Shown here piece after piece: positions 1 to 7,747 of a stretch of 64,000 bases of DNA. Made by a program: the position numbers and the translations under genes. The notes beneath the pieces are model-generated. The model was not told the origin of the DNA, ran no database searches, and saw nothing but the letters and a program-made list of their open reading frames with translations. Positions within the stretch are counted from its first letter, which is position 1. Each line of letters begins with the position of its first letter. Source of the stretch: Streptomyces diastaticus subsp. diastaticus (GTDB taxonomy: Bacteria; Actinomycetota; Actinomycetes; Streptomycetales; Streptomycetaceae); assembly GCF_011170125.1 (NCBI RefSeq), contig NZ_BLLN01000001.1, forward strand, positions 62,001 to 126,000, given 5' to 3'.

Positions 1-596
1 TGCCGCGCCCGGGTGAGCGCCTCCAGCAACCGCTCCCGGTCATGGGTGGCGATCAGCAGGGACTCCCCCTCCTCAGTTTCCACCGCGAACTCCTCCATGC
101 CCAAGGGCACCGCCCAAGCCCCGCCCACGAGCCTCGGTGGCCCCAACTCCCGGTTCCTACGGCGCATTTCCGCCAACTCGTCCGGCGTGCTGGACTTCAG
201 GAGGGCCATCAGCTCGGACGCCGGAGGCTGTTCGCGCGCCTCCCGTATCGACTCCGGGGTGAGCGAGGCGACCGGGATCGTCTCCCGGCCCACGGTCAGT
301 TGACCGTCCCGCACGCGGATGCGGTTGTAGCGGCGTTTGGAGAGGGGGGCTCCGTTGAAGACGACGGCGAGGAGGGCTGAGGAGCCGACGATCACCCACC
401 ACACCGTGCTGTCATCGGGGAGGAGCTTCGTGCCCTGCCAGATCACCCAGGCTGTCAGTACCAGCAGAGTGCCTACCGTCCACCGCTTCGGCAGCTTCTC
501 CTCGTACGTCACCGCGCGCCCGTAGGTCGTCGCCTGATCCCCCCCCCATTTGCCTGAGCCATGCCCCGGCCCTCCGCACCTTCGTCGACCCGTCAT
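1..596 (-). CDS. Small membrane protein, DUF3093-like, C-terminus cut by window edge
   Basis: The minus-strand frame is open to position 1, so only about 198 codons are present and no stop is seen. The N-terminal third carries two hydrophobic helices, followed by a basic LSKRRYNRI stretch and a beta-rich soluble part with LTVGRETIPVASLTP and LVGGAWAVPLGMEE. This is the layout of small actinobacterial membrane proteins with a PH-like or DUF3093-like domain. It is clearly paralogous to the gene at 629-1204, which lies 32 bp upstream in the direction of transcription, so the two arose by tandem duplication and are probably co-transcribed. I chose ATG at 596 because it gives an N-terminal extension like the paralogue's. 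GTG at 512, just before TYEEKLPKRW, is the alternative. The family assignment is tentative and the function is unknown. Confidence 0.6.
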   Translation of the reverse strand, partial: MTGRRRCGGPGHGSGKWGGDQATTYGRAVTYEEKLPKRWTVGTLLVLTAWVIWQGTKLLPDDSTVWWVIVGSSALLAVVFNGAPLSKRRYNRIRVRDGQLTVGRETIPVASLTPESIREAREQPPASELMALLKSSTPDELAEMRRRNRELGPPRLVGGAWAVPLGMEEFAVETEEGESLLIATHDRERLLEALTRAR

Positions 597-628
597 CCAG
601 GCCAGGCTACGATCTCCCGTCGACAGCC

Positions 629-1204
629 TCAGACCCCCCGCGCCCGCGTCAACGCCCGCAGCAACCCCGCCCGGTCGCGCGTCGCGATGACCAGGGACGC
701 CCCCTCCGCCGTCTCCACCACCAGTTCCTCCATGCCGAGCGGGACCGCCCACGCGCCGCCCACCAGCCGTGGGCGAGTGAGGGCGTTGCTGCGGCGGCGG
801 GCTTCCCTGAGCTGGTCGGGGGTGAGGGAGGCCCGGTATTCGCGTAGCCCCGCGCGGCCCGGTTCGTTGGCGGCGGCTGCGAGGGAGACGGGGGTGAGGG
901 AGGCGACGGGGAGACGTTCACGGCCGACCCGCAGTTCGCCGCCGTCCAGGTGGATGCGGTGGTAGAGGCGCTTGGAGAGCGGGACCGCGAGGAGGCACAG
1001 GAGAAGGAGCGAGGACATGGCACAGACCACCAGCCAGGCGGTGAGGTCGTCCGGGAGGAGCTGGAGCGCCTGGTAGGCGGCCCAGCCGGCGTACGCAACG
1101 AGGCAGATCCGGGTCCAGGCGCGGGGCGGCTCCTCCCGGTATGTGACGGAGAGGTCCACGTCGGGCGTGTTCTGGTACGGCCTCTGCCGGCCTGGCTGGT
1201 CCAT
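629..1204 (-). CDS. Small membrane protein, DUF3093-like, tandem paralogue
   Basis: 191 residues from ATG at 1204. Two predicted membrane segments (about residues 32-52 and 55-76) are followed by a cytoplasmic beta-rich domain with LHVGRE-type elements (GELRVGRERLPVASLTP) and a conserved C-terminal block, LVGGAWAVPLGMEELVVET then a basic LLRALTRAR end. The same blocks occur in the truncated gene at 1-596. The arrangement resembles PH-like/DUF3093 membrane proteins, whose role is unknown. It is the first gene of the leftward pair. The in-frame open region extends further upstream to 1591, but that part overlaps the oppositely phased SDR gene and has no family features, so the shorter start is preferred. 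Confidence 0.65.
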   Translation of the reverse strand: MDQPGRQRPYQNTPDVDLSVTYREEPPRAWTRICLVAYAGWAAYQALQLLPDDLTAWLVVCAMSSLLLLCLLAVPLSKRLYHRIHLDGGELRVGRERLPVASLTPVSLAAAANEPGRAGLREYRASLTPDQLREARRRSNALTRPRLVGGAWAVPLGMEELVVETAEGASLVIATRDRAGLLRALTRARGV

Positions 1205-1311
1205 GTGAGGGCTCCTGTGCTGACCGGGGCGGGTGCGCGGGGCGGCGGGGCGCCCAGCGTACGGAGAGTCCCGCCGCGGGCGGCAGCCGCCCCGGCCGGC
1301 TGGAGCGCGGG

Positions 1312-2136
1312 TCAGCGGGGCATGGCCGTGGGCTGGGCGTCGGGGCGCATGGCGGCGTCCGTGCCGCCGTCGACGGTGAGGAGCGCTCCCGTGGTGAAAC
1401 CGGCCTCCGGGCTGAGGAACTGGGCGACCCAGAAGGCGATGTCGGCGGGCCGGCCGAAGATCCCGCGCGGCATCGGAGTGGGGAAGGCGTCCGGGTCCAG
1501 GTCGTCCTCGGACATGGTGGAGCCGGTCATCAGCGGAGTGACGACGGCGCCGGGGGCGATGGTGTTGAGGGTGATACCGCGCCGGGCCCATTCGGGCGTG
1601 ACAGCGGTCAGCCGGGCCCAGCGGGCCAGGGCGAACTTCGAGGTGGCGTAGGCGCTGATGCTGGGGCTGGTGGCGAGTGCGGCGGGAAGGGAGCGCTGCG
1701 CGCCGGCCGCGTGGGCGCGGGCGGCCTCCTCGTCACCGGCGAGGAGCAGACCGACGAGGCGGTCGTCGATCATCGGCACGGTGGTGGCCGAGTTGGAGCC
1801 GATGACCACCGCGCGGCCGCCGCCGTCGCGCTCCAGAGCGGGGCGCAGGGCGTCGAGCAGCGCGACGGGGCCGAAGTAGTTGATCGAGGCGACGGCGGCC
1901 GCGTCGGGCAGGTTCGGGCCCACGCCCGCCACCGCGGCGACGCCGTCCAGGACCCCGCCGCTCAGCCGCAGGACCTCGTCGGCGGCGTGGCGGCGCCCGT
2001 CGGCGGTGCCGAGGTCGGCGGTGACGTCCGCGTCCCGCAGGTCGACGCCGACGACCTCGTGCCCCGCCTCCCGCAGCCGGGCCGCGCTGGCGGCCCCCAT
2101 GCCCGAGGCGCTTCCGGTGACCGCGTATGTACCCAT
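1312..2136 (-). CDS. SDR oxidoreductase, 3-alpha-hydroxysteroid dehydrogenase/carbonyl reductase-like
   Basis: 274 residues starting at ATG 2136. It shows the short-chain dehydrogenase hallmarks: the nucleotide-binding TGSASGMG loop at residues 7-14, an acidic residue after strand 2 (VVGVDLRDADV) suggesting NAD(H) preference, and the catalytic YATSK motif in the second half. Then come LNTIAPGAVVTPL and the C-terminal TVDGGTDAAMRP block. The separated GVDLRDADVTADL and NYFGPVALLDALRPAL blocks and the DAAMRP tail resemble the Comamonas 3-alpha-HSDH/carbonyl reductase (HsdA) subgroup more than the FabG type. The substrate cannot be read from sequence. It diverges from a TetR gene at 2257, and the shared 120-bp region carries a palindrome at 2210-2222, so repression by that TetR with ligand-induced release is likely. 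Confidence 0.85.
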   Translation of the reverse strand: MGTYAVTGSASGMGAASAARLREAGHEVVGVDLRDADVTADLGTADGRRHAADEVLRLSGGVLDGVAAVAGVGPNLPDAAAVASINYFGPVALLDALRPALERDGGGRAVVIGSNSATTVPMIDDRLVGLLLAGDEEAARAHAAGAQRSLPAALATSPSISAYATSKFALARWARLTAVTPEWARRGITLNTIAPGAVVTPLMTGSTMSEDDLDPDAFPTPMPRGIFGRPADIAFWVAQFLSPEAGFTTGALLTVDGGTDAAMRPDAQPTAMPR

Positions 2137-2209
2137 GGCCGTGCTCCTTGCGTTCTTCTGGTCGGTGCCGGACCGCGTCCTGCGATCCGCCCCCCTTCCA
2201 AACATAAAC

Positions 2210-2222
2210 CAATCACTGATTG
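2210..2222. promoter_or_regulatory. 13-bp palindrome, candidate TetR operator
   Basis: CAATCACTGATTG is a perfect dyad (6-bp arms, 1-bp centre) inside an unusually A+T-rich patch between the divergent SDR (start 2136) and TetR (start 2257) genes. Size and position fit an autoregulatory TetR operator controlling both genes. The assignment to this repressor is inference. Confidence 0.6.
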
Positions 2223-2256
2223 AATCGGCGTCGGCCGAGGCCACGGCTGTGATGGA

Positions 2257-2874
2257 ATGTCCGGCGTGACGCAAGTGGACGCCTCGACCCGCCAGCGCCT
2301 CCTGACGGCGGCCAAGCAGCTCTTCCTGGAGAAGGGGGCCGACCAGGTCTCCCTGCGCGCCGTCAACGCCGAGGCGGGGCTCAACCCGGGCGCCGTCCAC
2401 TACCACTTCGGCTCCCGCGAGGGCCTGGTGTCCGCCCTGCTGGAACAGGAGCTGGGGCCGGTCTGGAACGCCCGCTGGGCCGACGAGCACGGGCGGACGA
2501 CCGGGGAGCCGGAGATCCGCCGGCTGGTGGCGGGGCTGGTCGAGCCCTTCGCCGACCTGGTCACCACGCGCGACGGCCGGGTCATGTGCCATCTCCTGGC
2601 CCGCACGGCACTCCCCTCCGGCCAGCTCCCGAACGCCCCGACCGCCTTCACCCCGGCGCCCTTCGAGGTACGCGTCGGCCGCGCCCTGCCGGAGCTGGCA
2701 CCGCAGGAGGTCAGCGAACGGTGCGCGCTGGCCTTCACCCTGGTGATGGAGACCTACGGGCGCCCGATGGCGAAGGGCCCGGCGGAGAACGTCTCCTTCC
2801 CGGCGACCGCGACGGTGATCACCTTCATCCTGGCCGGCCTGACGGCACCACCCGGGAGACCGGACGGAGCGTGA
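2257..2874 (+). CDS. TetR-family transcriptional repressor
   Basis: 205 residues. The N-terminal DNA-binding domain is typical: TRQRLLTAAKQLFLEKGADQVSLRAVNAEAGLNPGAVHYHF-type helices with the recognition helix around residues 36-50 (GAVHYHFGSREGLV). The C-terminal ligand domain (about 70-200) has no diagnostic motif, so the effector is unknown. The gene is divergent from the SDR oxidoreductase at 1312-2136 and its start lies 34 bp downstream of the CAATCACTGATTG dyad. The most economical reading is a local repressor that senses a substrate or product of the neighbouring dehydrogenase. Confidence 0.88.
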   Translation: MSGVTQVDASTRQRLLTAAKQLFLEKGADQVSLRAVNAEAGLNPGAVHYHFGSREGLVSALLEQELGPVWNARWADEHGRTTGEPEIRRLVAGLVEPFADLVTTRDGRVMCHLLARTALPSGQLPNAPTAFTPAPFEVRVGRALPELAPQEVSERCALAFTLVMETYGRPMAKGPAENVSFPATATVITFILAGLTAPPGRPDGA

Positions 2875-3409
2875 GCCGCTTCCGGGCGCTGCCCCGCAGG
2901 GCCCACTCCCCGGCACGACCGGGCCGAGCGCCGCCGACGGCCGACGGACGGCGCACGCGACCCCGCCTCCGGCCCCGTCACGAACAGGCCGAGGCGCGGG
3001 GCGAGCCGAAGCCCGAGCCGGCCCCGTTCGCCTTTCACTGCCGGCCGGGGACCGGCGAGGGCCGGACTCGGGCACGTGGGTGCCGGATCGTCCGGGAGGG
3101 CCGGCTCTGGTCCGCCCCCTACCTGGCCGTGTGACCGGACTGGGCCTGCTGACCTTCGCCAGGAGCGCGTCGAGGCCGCGGGAGCGCTCGTCCGAGGGGG
3201 GGCGGCACCCGGACCTCACGCGGTTGCTCGTGGGGTCGCGGACCACGCCGGAAGGCTCCGCCGGCGCACGGCCGAGGCCCACTCCTCGGGCGGGCGGCGG
3301 ACCCGCTGCTCGTCCTGGTCCACGGCGGCTCCCCACGTGATCGCGGCGGTGCGGCCCCGCACGGGGCCACACCCTTCACCGCGGCGGACCGTAAGGCTGA
3401 GCCCGGGGC
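2875..3409. other. 535-bp intergenic region, no convincing gene
   Basis: The stretch lies between the 3' ends of a TetR gene and an SDR gene. Open frames on both strands are composed of Arg/Pro/Gly-rich shadow peptides without domains. One short stretch near 3300-3340 reads DPLLVLVHGGSPR in the plus strand, which resembles the N-terminus of an alpha/beta hydrolase core, but nothing after it continues the fold. No clear terminator, RNA or repeat was seen. Confidence 0.5.
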
Positions 3410-4177
3410 TCAGACCGCCGCCCACCCTCCGTCGACCGGGAGGATCACCCCGTTGATGTTGCTGGCGGCGTCGGAGGCGAGGAAGACGATGGCGGCGGCC
3501 TGCTCCTCGGCCTGGGCGGGGCTGCCGATGTTGCGCATGTAGGAGCCGAGGACGGCCGGGCCGTGGGCCTCGCGGTCGGCGTCGACCTGGATGTTGGTGG
3601 CGGTGCCGCCGGGCGCGACGGCGTTGGCGCGCAGGCCCTTCTCGCGGTACATGACGGCCACGGACTTGGTGAGTCCGGCGACGCCGTGCTTGGCGGCGGT
3701 GTACGCGGCGCCGGCGGCGCTGCCGCGCAGGGACGCCTCGGAGGCGGTGAAGACGACCGCGCCCCTGCCGGTGGCGAGCAGGTGCGGCAACGCGGCTCGG
3801 GTCAGCAGGAAGGGGGCGGTGAGGTTGACCCGGATGACCCGCTCCCACTCGGCGTCCCCGGTGTCCCCGGCGGCCGACATGCGGTCCATGATCCCGGCGT
3901 TGTTGACGAGGACGTCGAGGGAGCCGAACCGCTCGACGGCGGTGGCGACGACCCGGTCGACGACCGCCTGGTCGCCGAGGTCGCCCACGACGGTGACGGC
4001 GGTGCCGCCGGCCTCGGTGATCTCCCGGGCCGCGGCCTCGGCGGCCTCGCCGTTCAGGTCGGCGAGGAGGACCTTGGCGCCCTCGGCGGCGAAGCGCAGG
4101 GCGGCCGCCCTGCCTATGCCGGAGCCGGCTCCGGTGACGACGACGGCGCGGCCCGCGAGGCCGGTGGTGGTGCTCAT
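3410..4177 (-). CDS. SDR-family oxidoreductase
   Basis: 255 residues, the standard length of a classical short-chain dehydrogenase. The cofactor loop TGAGSGIG is at residues 15-22, followed by the acidic LADLNGE after strand 2 that favours NAD(H), the NNAG motif, a catalytic Ser in the TASEASLRG segment, YTAAK as the active-site Tyr/Lys pair, and a C-terminal LPVDGGW. It resembles generic 3-oxoacyl-ACP reductase/glucose-dehydrogenase-like SDRs; the substrate is unknown. The gene diverges from a TetR regulator at 4350, and two GTGTACAC sites lie 22-46 bp upstream of its start codon, so it is probably the main target of that repressor. Confidence 0.88.
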   Translation of the reverse strand: MSTTTGLAGRAVVVTGAGSGIGRAAALRFAAEGAKVLLADLNGEAAEAAAREITEAGGTAVTVVGDLGDQAVVDRVVATAVERFGSLDVLVNNAGIMDRMSAAGDTGDAEWERVIRVNLTAPFLLTRAALPHLLATGRGAVVFTASEASLRGSAAGAAYTAAKHGVAGLTKSVAVMYREKGLRANAVAPGGTATNIQVDADREAHGPAVLGSYMRNIGSPAQAEEQAAAIVFLASDAASNINGVILPVDGGWAAV

Positions 4178-4198
4178 GGGTGCTCCTGGATTCAGGGG

Positions 4199-4223
4199 GT
4201 GTACACGTCAGGGGGGTGTACAC
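4199..4223. promoter_or_regulatory. Tandem GTGTACAC operator pair
   Basis: Two identical 8-bp palindromes, GTGTACAC, occur at 4199-4206 and 4216-4223, each preceded by a run of five or six G, so the units GGGGTGTACACG are direct repeats spaced 17 bp apart. They sit just upstream of the SDR start (4177) and in the promoter region shared with the divergent TetR gene. The pattern suggests cooperative binding of two repressor dimers. Confidence 0.62.
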
Positions 4224-4349
4224 GCTCGACGGTACCCCCTTTGTGGCGCGGAGCGCCATGAAGGCAGAGCGCGCCAACAAGGCCCACGACCGGCACTCCG
4301 ACGTAGGATCGCCGCAGGTGACGACTGCGATACGGGACGGGGCGCGAGC

Positions 4350-4985
4350 GTGGCGGCAGGCAAGGACGGCGCACCGGGTGCCCGGATCGGCCGGCCACCG
4401 CTGACCGAGCGGCGCAGGGCGGCGACCCGGCTGGAGATCGCCCGCGAGGCGGTGCGCCTCTTCGCGGCCCGGGGGGTCGCGGCCACCACCGCCGACGAGA
4501 TCGCGGCGGCGGCCGGGATCTCCCCCCGCACCCTGTGGCGGTACTGCTCGTCCAAGGAGGAGTGCGTCAGCCCCCTGCTGACCACGGCCCTGGACACGGC
4601 CGCCGAACGGCTCACCTCCTGGCCGCGCGAACGCGCCTTGACCGACGGCATCAGCGAACACCCGCCGGGGCGTTCGGCCGCCGCCCTCGCCGACGACGAG
4701 CAGGCCCTGCGCGACCTGGTCCGCCTGGTGCGCACCGAACCGGGGCTGCGCGCGGTCTGGCTCCAGGTCCACCACGCGGCCGAACCGGTCCTCGCCCGCG
4801 TCTTCGCGTCCCGCACCGGCCTCCCGCCCGACGCCCTCGCCCCCCGGGTCCAGGCCGCCCTCCTCAACAGCGCGCTGCGCGTGGCCGTCGAGGAATGGGC
4901 CTGGAACGAGGAGCGGGGTACGACCACCCCGGGCCAGGTCATCAGCGAGGTGCTGGCCATCGCGGCGGCGGGGCTGCCCCGCTGA
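4350..4985 (+). CDS. TetR-family transcriptional repressor
   Basis: 211 residues from GTG at 4350. After a basic N-terminal tail (RIGRPPLTERRRAATR) comes a typical TetR helix-turn-helix: EIAREAVRLFAARG, then TADEIAAAAGISPRT and the recognition segment LWRYCSSKEE (about residues 30-75). The ligand-binding half ends with WAWNEERG and a helical tail. The frame is open far upstream, but that part is antisense to the SDR gene and shows no homology, so the GTG just before the basic tail is chosen. It is divergent from the SDR at 3410-4177 with a tandem GTGTACAC operator between them, which supports autoregulation and control of the SDR. Confidence 0.85.
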   Translation: MAAGKDGAPGARIGRPPLTERRRAATRLEIAREAVRLFAARGVAATTADEIAAAAGISPRTLWRYCSSKEECVSPLLTTALDTAAERLTSWPRERALTDGISEHPPGRSAAALADDEQALRDLVRLVRTEPGLRAVWLQVHHAAEPVLARVFASRTGLPPDALAPRVQAALLNSALRVAVEEWAWNEERGTTTPGQVISEVLAIAAAGLPR

Positions 4986-5038
4986 TCCCGGCCGCGGCGA
5001 CGGCCCGCCGCCCCCTCCCCCTCCCCAGCCGCCTCCGA

Positions 5039-5057
5039 TGAGGTTAGGCTTACCTCA
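5039..5057. promoter_or_regulatory. Iron box (DmdR1/IdeR-type) upstream of desF
   Basis: TGAGGTTAGGCTTACCTCA is a 19-bp interrupted palindrome that matches the actinobacterial DmdR/IdeR consensus TTAGGTTAGGCTAACCTAA at nearly every core position. It lies 33 bp upstream of the desF start, where a ferrous-iron-loaded repressor would block transcription. Confidence 0.88.
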
Positions 5058-5089
5058 GCGCCATTCGACGCCGAGGGAAGGCCCGTCCC

Positions 5090-5956
5090 ATGACCACCAC
5101 GCCCACCGCCCCCGCCCGCACGCCCTTCCGGTTCTTCGGCGTGGAGGTGCGCGGCACCCGCCACCTCTCCCCCTCGATGGTGCGACTCACCTTCGGCGGC
5201 GAGGAGTTGGCACTCTTCGAGTCGGGCGGGCGGGACCAGAGCCTCTCGTTGTTCCTGCCGCACCCCGGGCAGCGCGAGCCGCGCGTACCGGTGGAGGCGG
5301 GCGAGAACTGGTGGGCGGTCTACCGGGCGATGCCCGAGGAGGAGCGGGCGGTGATGCGCTCGTACACGGTGCGGGCGCAGCGGCGGGCCGACGACGGGAC
5401 GACCGAGATCGACGTGGACTTCGCGCTGCACGGCGACGGCGGCCCCGCCTGCCGGTGGGCGGCGTCCGCGCTGCCCGGGGACCGTGTGGTGGTGCTGGGC
5501 CCGGCCGTGACGGAGAACGTCTCGGTGCGGTTCCGGCCGCCGGCGTCGGCCGGGTGGGCCCTGATGTGGGCGGACCTGACCTCCCTGCCGGCCACCGAGG
5601 CGATCCTGGAGTGGCTGCCGGCCGGCTTCCCGGTGCGGCTGTGGATCGAGGTGCCGCACGCCGCCGACCGGCGCGAACTGGCCACGGCCGCCGCCGCGGA
5701 GATCACCTGGCTGGTCGCGGACGAGGGTGCCCCTTCGGCGGCCGACGCGGTCCGGGCGGCCGAACTGCCCGCGGGCGAGCCGTACGTGTGGATCGCGGGG
5801 GAGGCGGGGCGGATGCGGACGCTCCGCCGCCACCTGGTGGGCGAGCGCGGCATCGACCGGCGCGCGGTGACCTTCGTCGGGTACTGGCGCGAGGGCACGA
5901 GCGAGGAGCAGTTGCGCGCCGAGTCGCTGGCGACCGGCAAGCGGCGCACCGCCTGA
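5090..5956 (+). CDS. desF: Siderophore-interacting protein (ferric-siderophore reductase type)
   Basis: 288 residues. It belongs to the ViuB/SIP family of flavin-dependent NAD(P)H:ferric-siderophore reductases: an FAD-binding ferredoxin-reductase-like barrel (residues about 12-130, with the flavin-binding RSYTVR motif and HGDGGPACRWA) followed by a SIP C-terminal domain ending in FVGYWREG. These proteins act in the cytoplasm, releasing iron from imported ferrioxamine by reduction to Fe(II). In S. coelicolor the corresponding gene, next to desA, is called desF, and that synteny is the basis for the symbol. The gene has its own iron box at 5039-5057 and is followed by a hairpin terminator, so it is a separate iron-repressed unit from desABCD. 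The companion lipoprotein gene desE is not beside it in this window. Confidence 0.87.
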   Translation: MTTTPTAPARTPFRFFGVEVRGTRHLSPSMVRLTFGGEELALFESGGRDQSLSLFLPHPGQREPRVPVEAGENWWAVYRAMPEEERAVMRSYTVRAQRRADDGTTEIDVDFALHGDGGPACRWAASALPGDRVVVLGPAVTENVSVRFRPPASAGWALMWADLTSLPATEAILEWLPAGFPVRLWIEVPHAADRRELATAAAAEITWLVADEGAPSAADAVRAAELPAGEPYVWIAGEAGRMRTLRRHLVGERGIDRRAVTFVGYWREGTSEEQLRAESLATGKRRTA

Positions 5957-5966
5957 GGGGATCCCG

Positions 5967-5996
5967 CCCCGCGCGTCCGGAGAGGGCCGCGCGGGG
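5967..5996 (+). terminator. Intrinsic terminator after desF
   Basis: A 9-bp G+C stem (CCCCGCGCG at 5967-5975 pairing with CGCGCGGGG at 5988-5996) with a 12-nt loop is followed by CTCTTTGC. It lies 11 bp after the desF stop codon. Confidence 0.7.
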
Positions 5997-6202
5997 CTCT
6001 TTGCGGGCAAGTGGGCTGACGAGCCGTCAGGCACGCAGGTCGTCGCCGCGCGGCCGCCACGGAGCCCGACCGGCCGGACAAGGGGGACACCGAGGGGCGG
6101 GCACCCCACAAACCGGGCCCGGATGGGCGGATCACGGCCAACGGCGATGCATCCGGCCACAGTTGACGGAAACGGCCCCCTGTGGACTCCCACCGGTCGG
6201 CA

Positions 6203-6221
6203 TTAGGTTAGGCTCACCTAA
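6203..6221. promoter_or_regulatory. Iron box upstream of desABCD
   Basis: TTAGGTTAGGCTCACCTAA matches the DmdR1/IdeR consensus with essentially one central deviation and is a near-perfect 19-bp palindrome. It is 69 bp upstream of desA and probably overlaps the core promoter, giving iron repression of the whole biosynthetic operon. Confidence 0.92.
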
Positions 6222-6289
6222 GTTCATCACACCCCGTGTGGTGCTCACCCCCAGGAGCATCACTTGCCCCCTCACCGGGAGGACCGCTC

Positions 6290-7747
6290 ATGAGTCTCCT
6301 CGCGCCCAGGTCTCACCTGCTGAACGACCTGAACGTCGAGGCGTACCGCCGCTCCGTCACCGAAGGTGTCGAGCGTGTGGCCGCTCAGCTGTCAGGTGCC
6401 ACCAGCCCGTTCACCGGCGTCACCCCGGCCGCGCTCGCCCCCGTCGTCGACGCCGTCGATCTCGACCGGCCGCTCGGCGACACCGCCGCCGCCCTGGACG
6501 AGCTGACCGAGGTGTACCTGCGCGACGCCGTCTACTTCCACCACCCGCGCTACCTCGCCCACCTCAACTGCCCGGTCGTCATCCCGGCCGTCCTCGGCGA
6601 GGCGGTCCTCTCGGCGGTCAACTCCTCCCTGGACACCTGGGACCAGTCGGCGGGCGGCACCCTCATCGAACGGCGCCTCATCGACTGGACGGCCGGCCGC
6701 ATCGGCCTCGGCGAGAGCGCCGACGGCGTCTTCACCAGCGGCGGCTCGCAGTCCAACCTCCAGGCCATGCTGCTCGCCCGCGAGGAGGCCAAGGCAGCGC
6801 ACCCCACCCAGCTGCGCGTCTTCACCTCCGACGTCAGCCACTTCAGCGTCCGCAAGTCGGCGACGCTGCTGGGTCTCGGCCCGGACGCCGTGGTGGTCGT
6901 CCCCACCGACCGCGAGCGCCGCATGCGGATCGAGGTGCTCGCCGCCGAGCTGCGCCGCTGCGAGGCCGAGGGCCTGGTGCCGATGGCCGTCGTCGGCACC
7001 GCCGGCACCACCGACTTCGGCTCGATCGACCCGCTCCCGGAGATCGCCGAACTCTGCGCCCGCCACAACACCTGGATGCACGTCGACGCCGCGTACGGCT
7101 GCGGACTGCTCGTCTCCCCCACCAGGCGCGGACGGCTCACCGGCGTCGAGCACGCCGACTCGGTCACCGTCGACTACCACAAGTCGTTCTTCCAGCCGGT
7201 GAGTTCCTCCGCCCTGCTGGTCCGCGACGGCACCACCCTGCGGCACGCCACGTACCACGCGGAGTACCTCAACCCGCGCCGGGCCGCCGAGGAGCGCATC
7301 CCCAACCAGGTCGACAAGTCGCTTCAGACCACCCGCCGCTTCGACGCCCTGAAACTGTGGATGACGCTGCGCGTGATGGGCGCCGACGGCATCGGCCAGC
7401 TCTTCGACGAGGTCTGCGACCTCGCGGGCGAGGGCTGGGAGCTGCTCGTCGCCGACCCGCGCTTCGACGTGGTCGTCGAGCCCTCGCTCTCCACCCTCGT
7501 CTTCCGCTACCTGCCCGGCCGGCCCACCGACCCGGCGCAGATCGACCGTGCCAACCTCTACGCCCGCAAAGCGCTCTTCGCCTCCGGTGACGCCGTCGTG
7601 GCGGGCACCAAGGTGGACGGGCGGCACTACCTCAAGTTCACCCTTCTCAACCCCGAGACGAAGGCGTCCGACATCGCCGCCGTCCTCGACCTCATAGCCG
7701 GCCACGCCGAGCAGTACCTGGGAGAGTCCCTTGTCCACGCCTCTTGA
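6290..7747 (+). CDS. desA: Lysine decarboxylase, desferrioxamine biosynthesis
   Basis: 485 residues. A PLP-dependent group II decarboxylase that converts L-lysine to cadaverine, the first step of desferrioxamine synthesis. Visible features are [11 protein letters not shown] (cofactor phosphate region), HVDAAYGC (Asp that contacts the pyridine nitrogen) and [10 protein letters not shown] with the PLP lysine at residue 298. The start ATG at 6290 is preceded by a strong GGGAGGA. An upstream in-frame start would add 18 residues that are absent from the family. It is the first gene of the operon: desB begins 17 bp before the desA stop, so translation is coupled. Expression is governed by the iron box at 6203-6221. 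Confidence 0.95.
   Translation: MSLLAPRSHLLNDLNVEAYRRSVTEGVERVAAQLSGATSPFTGVTPAALAPVVDAVDLDRPLGDTAAALDELTEVYLRDAVYFHHPRYLAHLNCPVVIPAVLGEAVLSAVNSSLDTWDQSAGGTLIERRLIDWTAGRIGLGESADGVFTSGGSQSNLQAMLLAREEAKAAHPTQLRVFTSDVSHFSVRKSATLLGLGPDAVVVVPTDRERRMRIEVLAAELRRCEAEGLVPMAVVGTAGTTDFGSIDPLPEIAELCARHNTWMHVDAAYGCGLLVSPTRRGRLTGVEHADSVTVDYHKSFFQPVSSSALLVRDGTTLRHATYHAEYLNPRRAAEERIPNQVDKSLQTTRRFDALKLWMTLRVMGADGIGQLFDEVCDLAGEGWELLVADPRFDVVVEPSLSTLVFRYLPGRPTDPAQIDRANLYARKALFASGDAVVAGTKVDGRHYLKFTLLNPETKASDIAAVLDLIAGHAEQYLGESLVHAS

Noticed and set aside
3290..3345. DPLLVLVHGGSPR as the start of an alpha/beta hydrolase
   Set aside because: No further hydrolase motifs (GxSxG, His) follow in any frame; too short to call even a pseudogene.
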